Source: an uncultured Lachnospiraceae bacterium
GTDB lineage: Bacteria; Bacillota; Clostridia; Lachnospirales; Lachnospiraceae
NCBI GenBank assembly: GCA_948688495.1
Contig: CAPQSW010000024.1
Span: 21,785-46,110 of the forward strand
DNA length: 24,326 nt
Reading direction: 5' to 3'
Positions 17,263 to 24,326 of this stretch are shown one piece after another. The notes beneath the pieces were generated by a model. The model searched no databases and had not been told where the DNA came from. It saw only the letters and a list, made by a program, of their open reading frames with translations. The first letter of the stretch is position 1. Each line of letters opens with the position of its first letter. The position numbers and the translations under genes are program-made.

Positions 17263-17271
17263 TGTTATAAT
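17263..17271 (+). promoter_or_regulatory. Extended -10 promoter of the large GH127 gene
   Basis: TGTTATAAT is a perfect extended -10 element (TGn plus TATAAT). The -35 position (TATCAA at 17243-17248) is weak, as expected for this promoter class. Transcription would start near 17278, 30 nt before the ATG at 17308. Confidence 0.55.
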
Positions 17272-17307
17272 TCAGTATCATTATGAGAAAAAGAAGGAGG
17301 AATGAGG

Positions 17308-20300
17308 ATGAAACAAAAAGTATTAGCCATGATACTGAGTATGGCTATGGTGTTCACATTGTTGCCGGCAACACCGCTTCATGCGGCAGAAAAGCTTGCC
17401 GTTGCGGGAACGGATGTTGCAGCAGCGGGAGAGCTTGAACTGCCGACAACGCCCGTAACGGAAGGCAATCTTGCACGAAGTGCAACGGCGTCTGCCGCAC
17501 ATACGAATGTGTGGGGCATTAGTACCACAAAGATGAATGATGGGACATTGGCTACAGGCGATGCGGCTACAAGCTGGAATAGCTGGGGAGGAGATGAAAG
17601 TCTGTATCCCATGCCGATTACGCTAACCTGGAGCACGCCCCAGACTATATCATCCACGCGCGTATTGTGGTGGTCAGATAACGGCGGCGTGGTATGGCCG
17701 TCCATTGCGTATCTGGAATACCAGGATGGGGATGAATGGAAACCGCTTCCCAATGTAGGGACGGAGCATGGGGATGCGAACGGCGGAGGTACGCCAATCT
17801 GGAATATTGTCAATTTTGAGAATCCAGTGACTACAACGGCCCTGCGTATGAGGGTTGGAAGGAATGTGCAAGGAACGTCTGGCGTTGGTATCAGTGAGTG
17901 GGAAGTATTTGCGCAGCCAATCAAAGAGGAGCTTGCACAGGCGAATATTGTAGGTCCTACAAAGGTGCTTCTTGGAAATACGAGAGAATTTAAGGCAACG
18001 ACTGCCCCGGATTCCCTACAATCCAAGGCATCCTATGAGTGGTCGGTTTTACCTGAGGGTGTAGCTTCTATTGAAGGGGCAGCGAATCAGGATACAGTAT
18101 CCGTAAAGGGAGTGGCAAACGGCAAGGCGACATTGAAGCTCAAAGCGACTTATGGCGGTGTCTCAAAGGAGGCGGAGTTTGCTTTCCGGGTACGTGAGGA
18201 TAAGGTGGAAAGTATTGATACCTATAAGACGACTACAGCTGCAGGAGTTGCGCCGATTCTTCCGAACTCTGTAGTAGCGAATGGAGTGGAGTTTGACGAC
18301 CCGACGCCGTCCCTGAAGAGCTGGACAGTACCGGATTTTGACTTTGCAGAGGAGTTTAATTCCAGCCTGATTCCAGTTACCTGGGAGACTGTGAAGCCGG
18401 AGGACTACGCAGAGGGCAAAGAAGGAACAACATTTACAGTAAAAGGTAAGGCAAAATATGATAACAAGGAGTATGACACATCTGCCAAGATAACAGTGAA
18501 GCCTGCAGCGGTAGTAGCAGAATCCAACAGCAGTGTTACGTTTGAGAATGTGAAGCTGGAGGATGTTTTCTGGGCGCCAAAGCAGAAGGTAAATGCGCTG
18601 ACATCCCTGAAAGTTGCCATTGGCAAGATTGAGCAGCCATCCGGCGGGGAACCCAATTTTGACAATGCGATCAAAAAGTTAAACGGAGAAGCAGATTATG
18701 GCAGTTTCAGTGGATATGTATTCCAGGATTCCGACATTTACAAGAGTATCGAAGCCATTTCGTATACACTGTTTGCTACCAAGGATGATATGAGCACAGA
18801 AATGGCAGAGACTAGGAGCTATCTGGAAGATAAACTGGAGAGCTGGATTGGAAAGATTGAAAAAGTGCAGTATGCAGACGGATATCTTGACACGTTCTTT
18901 ACCCTGCGTTCGCAGAGTGCGTCAGGAGGCGGCTCACAGGGAACGCACCGCTGGCTGAATCTTGCAAACCATGAGATGTATAATGCAGGGCATTTCCTGG
19001 AGGGTGTAGTGGCATATACGCGTTACCGTGAAGGAATTAATGATCCGGATTACAGATTATATGTGGTTGGCAAGCGTCTGTCTGACCATATCGTAGCGAC
19101 ATTTGGACCGGGAGGAAAGAGACATGAAGTGCCGGGACATGAGGAAATAGAGCTTGCTATGGTGAAGTTTGGTAAATTGGTAGAAGAATATGAAGGCCAG
19201 GGTTCGGCACAGGATTACTATGATACCGTAAAGTTGCTGATTAACCGACGTGGTGAGGAAGACAAGAGCCTGCGTGAGAGTGGTTACAATGGTTCTACTT
19301 ATTCTCAGGATGCAACTTCGTTTGGAGAAGAAACAAAGGCTGTAGGTCATGCTGTGCGTGCGAACTATTTCTATACAGGCGTTACAGATATTGCGACCAT
19401 GCTGCCGGAAGGTGATGATGACAGGGAGGCTTATCTGGAAAGCCTGGATACCATCTATGATGCCGTAACAGAGTCTAAGACCTATATTACCGGTGCAATT
19501 GGCGGACCGGGCGGCGACTCGGAAGGATATGCCTCAGACTATAATCTGGCGCCGGAACTGTCCTATGCTGAGATTTGCGCGGCTATTGCGGCTGCAAACT
19601 GGAATCAGAGGATGAATCTGCTGGAAGAAGACTCCAAGTATGCGGATATGGTAGAGCGCAACCTTTACAACTCTATTCTCGTAGGAACGAATTTGGACGG
19701 TAATTTATTCTTTTATTCTACGAAGTTAAGGGTAACGAATCAAAATCAACGTTCTCCCTGGTTTGACTGTGCTTGCTGTCCGCCGAACCTGATGCGTACG
19801 ATTGCAGCAGTCAGCGGTTATATGTATACGGTACACAAGAATGATTTATTTGTTAATATGTATGCCCAGAGTGAAGGTAAGGTTAATGTAGGCGGGACTC
19901 AGGTGACATTGAAGCAGGAGACGCAGTATCCGTGGGAAGGAGCAGTTAAGATGACTGTGAACCCGGCGTCATCCAAAGAATTTACCCTGAAGATCCGTGT
20001 TCCGGGATGGGTAAAGGAACAGCAGAATAAAACGGTAACCGTTAAGGTGAACGGTACGGCTGTGACATCAAGGGTGAAAAGAGGTTATATCTCAATTACC
20101 AGGACATGGAATGCGAATGATGTTGTGAATATTGATATGCCGATGGAAATCCGTATGACGGAATCCCATCCGAAGGTAACGGCAACACAGGGACAGATTG
20201 CGCTGCAGAGAGGCCCCATTGTATATTGTATGGAGCTGGCAGGCAATAAACAGTTGAATCCGGAAATTAATAATTTCAGCCCGCTGAATTTTGTAATCCC

Positions 20301-22827
20301 CAGGGATGCAGAACTTACGGCAGAGTACAATGAAGAACTATTAAACGGCGTTACTGAGATTACCGGTAAGGTGAAATATAACAATAACGGCACACTGGTA
20401 GACGCGAACTTGCAGGCAATTCCATATTTTGCATGGAATAACCGCGGGGATGATGCGGAATATACGCCAGGGCTGGAGAATCCTAAGAATAATTCCAGCC
20501 AGATGCTGATTTGGACAAATGCGGCAGACGCCAAGGAGACGCCGGAAGAGATCGTGACGCCGGATGATCCGAAACCGGCCCTTCCTTCCATTGATGCTGT
20601 ATCGGAACAGCTTCGCGGTAATGCGACGCCTTCTGTAAGCTACGTTGGATGGGGTGCGGGAGCAGAGAATTTTGCAGATGACGATCCCGATGGTAGCTAT
20701 TGGAATGGTCATGGCGGCCAGGATGGTAACAATGAGAGGCCGCAGTGGATGATGTATGATTTCGGCGGGAGGAAAGCAGAGCTTACCGGAATGACGATAA
20801 GATTCTATGATGACGGCGGTGGTGTTATGACACCGACAGATATTACTGTGGAATACACCAATGATGGAGGAAAAACATGGACGCCGGTGACAAGAAAGGG
20901 CACATGGGATTGTGCAAGTGCGGGAAGTTCCGATAAAAAGGCGGAAGGAACGTTTGAATTTGAGCCTATTACAGCGAATGCAATCCGTGTCACTATGGTG
21001 CATAAAAACGATGTTGCGGTAGCGGTATCCGATTGGAATCTGCTGGGTGACATTAACAAAATTGTTTCCTCACCGGAGGATAGGGCGAAACTGACAGAAC
21101 AGGCGACAGTGGCGAAGACTTATATGGCAGGTGTTAATCAGGCGGATTATGTTGCCGTAACCTGGAGTAATCTGCAGAAGGCAATTACAGATGCTGAAGC
21201 GGCAGCAGCGCAAGAAAATGCAGAATTAAAGGCTATCAGTGCGGCACAGGATGCATTGAAGGATGCATACAGTAAGCTGGATAAGAAGGCAGGCAGTGAG
21301 TATTTCACAGCATTGCAGGCGGTCATTGCGCAGTATGACGGAAAGGAATCCTTATATTCCACGGCAAGCTGGGATGAGTTTAAAATCGTACTGGACAGGG
21401 CAAAAGGATTGACGCTGGACAATGCAGGCAAAGAGACCTTGCAATCCGCAAAGAAGGAGCTTCAGGATGCAGCTATGAAGTTAGATGAGAAGGCTGATGA
21501 TGCTATCGTTTCGGAATTAAGAGAACTAGCAGCTCCTTATAACGGAAAAGAACAAGAGTATACCATAGCAAGCTGGGCGAAGTTCAAAGATGCGATTGAG
21601 GAAGCCGAGAGGATTCTGGCAGACGGCTATCGTGCGGGATTAGAAGAAACAGACGCTGCGATTGAGGCATTGGAAAAGGCTGCTACCAAGCTGGACAAAA
21701 AGGCTGCACAGGATGCGATAACCCAGTTACAGCAGGCAGTAAATTCTTACATAGAATTGTATTATACCCCAGAGAGCTGGAAGAAATTTGTTGATACCTG
21801 GACAACGGTAAAAGCGATTGCAGAGTCAGATGATTTGGGAGAAAAGAGAGTAAATGCGGCTAAGATCTCTTTAGAGACCGCGGCTGCAAAGCTGGTAAGA
21901 GAGCCAGATGGCTCAACGACTGAATTGGGTGCATTTGTCGAGAGCATAAAGAACTATAAAGAGGCAGATTACACGGCAGAGAGCTGGGCAGTATTTAGTA
22001 AGGCTCTGGCAGAGGCAGAAGAATTAATTAAAAACGGGGCTCCCCAGAAATTGATTGATGCAGCGCTGGAGCGGTTAAAGACAGCGGAAGCTGCTTTGAA
22101 GAAGAGTGGAAATGGGACTGAAAATCCGCCTTCTTCAACAGTTGATAAGAAGGCCCTGAATGCTTCCATTGCAGCAGCAAAGGCTAAGAAACAGGCAGAC
22201 TACACACCGGCAAGCTGGAATAAGCTCAAAGCAGCGCTGGCCGCAGCACAAAGTATTGCTGGTAACGCGAAGGCAACCCAGGCTCAGGTGGATACTGCCA
22301 AGAAGAATCTGGATGCAGCAGTAAAGGCGCTTGTGAAAGTGAAAATTACCAAGAAGAGTTTAACACTAGGCGTGAAAGAAAGTTATTCCATTAAGAGTAA
22401 GAACTGCACCTACACGACCTCCGATAAGAAGAAGGCAACGGTAAGCAAGAGCGGCCAGATAAAGGCATTAAAGACGGGCAAGATTACCATTAAGGCAGTC
22501 AGCAAAGATGGTAAGAATATTACACAGTATACGGTTACCGTTAAGAAAGCGCCGGATAAGAAGGCGAAAGTCAAACTGAACAAGAAGAAAGTAACCTTAA
22601 GTGTAAAGAATAAGAAAAAGAAGACATTTACCATTAAACCGAAGCTTACTTCTAAGAAGTACGGATGTGCAACATTCAAGTATACCATTGACAAGAAGGG
22701 CAAGAAGGTTGTCAAGGTAGACAAGAAAGGCAAGGTTACGGCGAAGAAGAAAGGCAAAGCAACCATTACCGTTAAGACATACAACGGCAAGGGCAAATCT
22801 GCGAAACTGACAATAACAGTTAAATAA
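17308..22827 (+). CDS. Very large secreted GH127 beta-L-arabinofuranosidase with FIVAR array
   Basis: The 1839-residue protein starts at 17308, not 17302: AAGGAGG lies 7 nt from 17308 but only 1 nt from 17302. A signal peptide (cut near A26/A27) is followed by a discoidin-like domain (about 52-205), two Ig-like domains (about 212-300 and 303-400) and the GH127 catalytic region (about 412-1080). That region contains YADGYLDTFF, the acid/base candidate E739, then E755 and C757 in YAEICA, and C823/C824 in CACCPPN. The E739-E755 spacing of 16 equals that between Glu322 and Glu338 of HypBA1, and the CCPPN motif holds its Cys nucleophile, so the enzyme should be active. A second discoidin-like domain (about 1100-1251), six FIVAR-type three-helix repeats (1258-1679) and two lysine-rich Big_2-like modules (about 1680-1839) follow. 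Predicted role: release of beta-L-arabinofuranose from cell-surface-bound substrate. There is no LPXTG motif. Confidence 0.85.
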   Translation: MKQKVLAMILSMAMVFTLLPATPLHAAEKLAVAGTDVAAAGELELPTTPVTEGNLARSATASAAHTNVWGISTTKMNDGTLATGDAATSWNSWGGDESLYPMPITLTWSTPQTISSTRVLWWSDNGGVVWPSIAYLEYQDGDEWKPLPNVGTEHGDANGGGTPIWNIVNFENPVTTTALRMRVGRNVQGTSGVGISEWEVFAQPIKEELAQANIVGPTKVLLGNTREFKATTAPDSLQSKASYEWSVLPEGVASIEGAANQDTVSVKGVANGKATLKLKATYGGVSKEAEFAFRVREDKVESIDTYKTTTAAGVAPILPNSVVANGVEFDDPTPSLKSWTVPDFDFAEEFNSSLIPVTWETVKPEDYAEGKEGTTFTVKGKAKYDNKEYDTSAKITVKPAAVVAESNSSVTFENVKLEDVFWAPKQKVNALTSLKVAIGKIEQPSGGEPNFDNAIKKLNGEADYGSFSGYVFQDSDIYKSIEAISYTLFATKDDMSTEMAETRSYLEDKLESWIGKIEKVQYADGYLDTFFTLRSQSASGGGSQGTHRWLNLANHEMYNAGHFLEGVVAYTRYREGINDPDYRLYVVGKRLSDHIVATFGPGGKRHEVPGHEEIELAMVKFGKLVEEYEGQGSAQDYYDTVKLLINRRGEEDKSLRESGYNGSTYSQDATSFGEETKAVGHAVRANYFYTGVTDIATMLPEGDDDREAYLESLDTIYDAVTESKTYITGAIGGPGGDSEGYASDYNLAPELSYAEICAAIAAANWNQRMNLLEEDSKYADMVERNLYNSILVGTNLDGNLFFYSTKLRVTNQNQRSPWFDCACCPPNLMRTIAAVSGYMYTVHKNDLFVNMYAQSEGKVNVGGTQVTLKQETQYPWEGAVKMTVNPASSKEFTLKIRVPGWVKEQQNKTVTVKVNGTAVTSRVKRGYISITRTWNANDVVNIDMPMEIRMTESHPKVTATQGQIALQRGPIVYCMELAGNKQLNPEINNFSPLNFVIPRDAELTAEYNEELLNGVTEITGKVKYNNNGTLVDANLQAIPYFAWNNRGDDAEYTPGLENPKNNSSQMLIWTNAADAKETPEEIVTPDDPKPALPSIDAVSEQLRGNATPSVSYVGWGAGAENFADDDPDGSYWNGHGGQDGNNERPQWMMYDFGGRKAELTGMTIRFYDDGGGVMTPTDITVEYTNDGGKTWTPVTRKGTWDCASAGSSDKKAEGTFEFEPITANAIRVTMVHKNDVAVAVSDWNLLGDINKIVSSPEDRAKLTEQATVAKTYMAGVNQADYVAVTWSNLQKAITDAEAAAAQENAELKAISAAQDALKDAYSKLDKKAGSEYFTALQAVIAQYDGKESLYSTASWDEFKIVLDRAKGLTLDNAGKETLQSAKKELQDAAMKLDEKADDAIVSELRELAAPYNGKEQEYTIASWAKFKDAIEEAERILADGYRAGLEETDAAIEALEKAATKLDKKAAQDAITQLQQAVNSYIELYYTPESWKKFVDTWTTVKAIAESDDLGEKRVNAAKISLETAAAKLVREPDGSTTELGAFVESIKNYKEADYTAESWAVFSKALAEAEELIKNGAPQKLIDAALERLKTAEAALKKSGNGTENPPSSTVDKKALNASIAAAKAKKQADYTPASWNKLKAALAAAQSIAGNAKATQAQVDTAKKNLDAAVKALVKVKITKKSLTLGVKESYSIKSKNCTYTTSDKKKATVSKSGQIKALKTGKITIKAVSKDGKNITQYTVTVKKAPDKKAKVKLNKKKVTLSVKNKKKKTFTIKPKLTSKKYGCATFKYTIDKKGKKVVKVDKKGKVTAKKKGKATITVKTYNGKGKSAKLTITVK
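21079..22344 (+). repeat. Six FIVAR-type protein repeats
   Basis: Six degenerate units of about 65-75 residues share the pattern Y(T/S)xxSWxxFxxAxxxA...A...L..A...L and mostly end LDKKA or similar. Representative cores are DYVAVTWSNLQKAI, LYSTASWDEFKIVL, EYTIASWAKFKDAI, YYTPESWKKFVDTW, DYTAESWAVFSKAL and DYTPASWNKLKAAL. FIVAR modules occur in surface proteins as extended stalks or carbohydrate-binding spacers. The units are diverged, so this is not a recent DNA duplication. Confidence 0.8.
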
Positions 22828-22862
22828 TGCCTTCGGAGATGTTTTCGTCAAGTAAATAATAG

Positions 22863-22915
22863 AACAAGGGTACCGTAAGACTATAACATGGATGGTCGCG
22901 CGGTATCCTTGTTTT
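22863..22915 (+). terminator. Intrinsic terminator after the large GH127 gene
   Basis: AACAAGGGTACCG pairs with CGGTATCCTTGTT (13 bp, one G-U) around a 25-nt loop, ending in TTTT then ATT. It starts 36 bases after the stop codon. Confidence 0.8.
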
Positions 22916-23056
22916 ATTAATATAGTTATCGCATGGTTATCTGACGCGCGGTATAATAAAAATATTAGAATTTGATATACTACTACTGGGAAAGAATGGC
23001 TTTGAAAGATATATACAAGGGTCTGGTAGGAGAATATTCAAGAAGGAGCATGAAAA

Positions 23057-24226
23057 ATGAAGGAAAAACTGGTAATTCAGCAGGGATGGATTCATGATGC
23101 CGTCCGGCAGGAACCTTACGTGGCGGATATTTTGATTGAAGATGGAAAAATCGCTGAAATTGCCCCGGTATTGAAAAGCAGGGGAATCAAAAGGGCAAAG
23201 ACAATAGACGCAGCAGGATTACAGGTTTATCCTGGATTTGTAGAAGCGCACTGCCATCTCGGTCTGGACGGTTATGGTGTTGGCTTTGAGGGTGCAGATT
23301 ACAATGAGGTAACGGATTCTCTGACACCGCAGTTGTCAGCGGTGGACGGCATAAATCCCCAGGATGAAAGCCTTCGCCTTGCAGTGGAAGGAGGCGTTAC
23401 TTGTGTGGCGGCGGGACCGGGCAGCTCGAATGTCATAGGCGGCACCTTTACGGTATACAAGACAGCGGGTAAACGGATTGATGATATGATTGTTAAAGAA
23501 AAAGCAGCCATGAAGTGTGCCTTTGGTGAAAATCCCAAGGCATGTTATAAAGATAAGGATAATTACTCGCGGATGAGTACAGCTTCCAAGCTGCGGGTGA
23601 TGTTAGAGCGTACACAGGATTATCTTGCGCGGAAAGAGGCGGCCGGAGGAGATATTTTAAAATGTCCAGCCTATGATCCAAAGCTGGAGGCGTTGATTCC
23701 CGTAATTGAAGGGCTTATGCCCTTAAAGGCACATGTCCATCAGGCAAATGATATTTACACAGCAATCCGTATAGCCAAAGAGTTTCATTTAAGATTGGCC
23801 CTTGACCATTGCACGGATGGTTCGCTGATTGCTGATGATCTGGCAAAGGAAGGTTATCCGGTAGCAGTAGGTCCTACACTGGGGCATGCTACCAAATTTG
23901 AGTTAAAAAATAAGAACTTTGAAACGCCGGGGGATCTTGCCCGTGCAGGCTGTCAGGTCAGTATTGTTACAGATTCTCCGGTGATTCCGCAACAGTATCT
24001 AGCATTATGCGCCGGACTTGCCGTAAAATCTGGAATGGATGAGTTTGAGGCATTGCAGGCAATCACCCTCAATGCAGCCAGGCATATTGGCGTGGAAGAC
24101 CGGGTAGGCTCCCTGGAAGTTGGCAAGGATGCTGATATTGTAATTGCAGCAGGCAGCCCGCTGGTATCAGACACAAAAATTCAATATGTCCTGGTTGATG
24201 GAAAAATAGTATATGTTTTGGATTAG
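23057..24226 (+). CDS. Metal-dependent amidohydrolase (imidazolonepropionase-like)
   Basis: This is a 389-residue cytoplasmic enzyme of the amidohydrolase superfamily, with no signal peptide. It has the small beta-sandwich ends (ADILIEDGKIAEI at the start, VGSLEVGKDADIVIAAGSPL at the end) around a TIM barrel. Metal and catalytic residues are visible: H65 and H67 in EAHCHLG, H226/H228 in KAHVHQ, H251 in ALDHCTDG and D306 in VTDSPV. The GGVTCVAAGPGSSNVIGG strand and LTxQLSAVDGINPQDE-type loop fit the imidazolonepropionase-like subgroup widespread in Clostridia. The exact substrate (cyclic amide, peptide or nucleobase-like) cannot be told. RBS AAGGAG is 8 nt before the ATG. It is a single gene between two terminators and shows no clear link to the glycosidases. 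Confidence 0.83.
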   Translation: MKEKLVIQQGWIHDAVRQEPYVADILIEDGKIAEIAPVLKSRGIKRAKTIDAAGLQVYPGFVEAHCHLGLDGYGVGFEGADYNEVTDSLTPQLSAVDGINPQDESLRLAVEGGVTCVAAGPGSSNVIGGTFTVYKTAGKRIDDMIVKEKAAMKCAFGENPKACYKDKDNYSRMSTASKLRVMLERTQDYLARKEAAGGDILKCPAYDPKLEALIPVIEGLMPLKAHVHQANDIYTAIRIAKEFHLRLALDHCTDGSLIADDLAKEGYPVAVGPTLGHATKFELKNKNFETPGDLARAGCQVSIVTDSPVIPQQYLALCAGLAVKSGMDEFEALQAITLNAARHIGVEDRVGSLEVGKDADIVIAAGSPLVSDTKIQYVLVDGKIVYVLD

Positions 24227-24248
24227 CTTCTTATGGGATAATGGAAGG

Positions 24249-24275
24249 AAAGCGCTGCCTTGCGGCAACGCTTTT
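24249..24275 (+). terminator. Hairpin terminator after the amidohydrolase
   Basis: AAAGCG/CGCTTT (6 bp), one C-A mismatch and TGCC/GGCA (4 bp) form a stem with a TTGC loop, ending in TTTT. It lies 22 bases after the stop codon. Confidence 0.65.
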
Positions 24276-24289
24276 GGGGGAGTAAATTT

Positions 24290-24326
24290 ATGAAATGTTT
24301 CATGGGGTGCCACATCTTGGGCGGTG
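24290..24326 (+). CDS. Possible start of a further gene, cut by the window end
   Basis: GGGGGAG followed 7 nt later by ATG opens a frame reading MKCFMGCHILGG, which is still open at the end of the window. Twelve codons are too few to name a product; the call rests on the ribosome binding site and its position after a terminator. Confidence 0.35.
   Translation, partial: MKCFMGCHILGG

Noticed and set aside
22897..22954. 10-bp direct repeat CGCGCGGTAT (22897-22906 and 22945-22954)
   Set aside because: One copy is part of the terminator stem and loop, there are only two copies, and no element boundary or target duplication is visible.
22921..23056. TATAAT (22952-22957) and TATACT (22976-22981) before the amidohydrolase
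   Set aside because: Neither has a convincing -35 element at 16-18 bp, so the promoter of that gene was not assigned.

Overview
The window reads like the chromosome of a gut-type Clostridia bacterium, most likely family Lachnospiraceae. I infer this from the AT-leaning base composition, strong AGGAGG-type ribosome binding sites, a YesM/YesN-type two-component pair, an XpaC/TelA pair, a CmpB-type membrane protein, and very large secreted glycosidases ending in lysine-rich Ig-like (Big_2-type) modules. No tRNA, rRNA, transposase, phage gene or CRISPR array was seen.

Layout. (1) 45-4634: a 1529-residue secreted GH127/GH146-superfamily beta-L-arabinofuranosidase. It is followed by a hairpin terminator that could work in both directions. 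(2) 4772-6472, minus strand: an ABC-class ATPase with its own TTTACA-17-TATAAT promoter. (3) A 418-bp divergent intergenic region, then xpaC (6891-8144) and telA (8179-9318), a membrane and stress-type pair. (4) 9413-11302: a secreted HEFAH zinc metallopeptidase with a seven-unit 18-bp repeat linker and an InlB-type repeat. Only 31 bp later comes a sensor kinase (11334-13199), an AraC-type response regulator overlapping it by ATGA (13196-14704), and a solute-binding lipoprotein (14721-15959) with no permease genes. (5) 15960-16342: a non-coding stretch holding a near-consensus promoter and an intrinsic terminator about 135 nt apart, which is a candidate small RNA or leader. It also holds a competing 37-codon ORF. 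(6) 16343-17197: a CmpB-type membrane protein. (7) 17308-22827: an 1839-residue secreted GH127 enzyme with two discoidin-like domains, Ig-like domains, six FIVAR-type repeats and a lysine-rich C-terminus. (8) 23057-24226: a cytoplasmic amidohydrolase, then a terminator and the first 12 codons of another possible gene.

Working together. Two different L-arabinofuranosidase lineages, a secreted metallopeptidase, a glycan-type sensor and response-regulator pair and an orphan solute-binding lipoprotein lie in about 23 kb. They suggest extracellular processing of L-arabinose-decorated plant material. One inferred possibility is hydroxyproline-rich glycoprotein (extensin-like), where sugar removal and backbone cleavage would be combined. 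The three secreted proteins share basic C-terminal modules and no LPXTG motif, so a common non-covalent wall attachment is possible. The xpaC/telA, ABC-ATPase and amidohydrolase genes look like unrelated housekeeping or stress neighbours.

All family assignments come from reading motifs by eye; no database search was possible. Three starts were moved from the longest ORF to an internal ATG because of ribosome binding site spacing (the ABC-ATPase, the solute-binding lipoprotein and the large GH127), and the response regulator start was set by its ATGA overlap.
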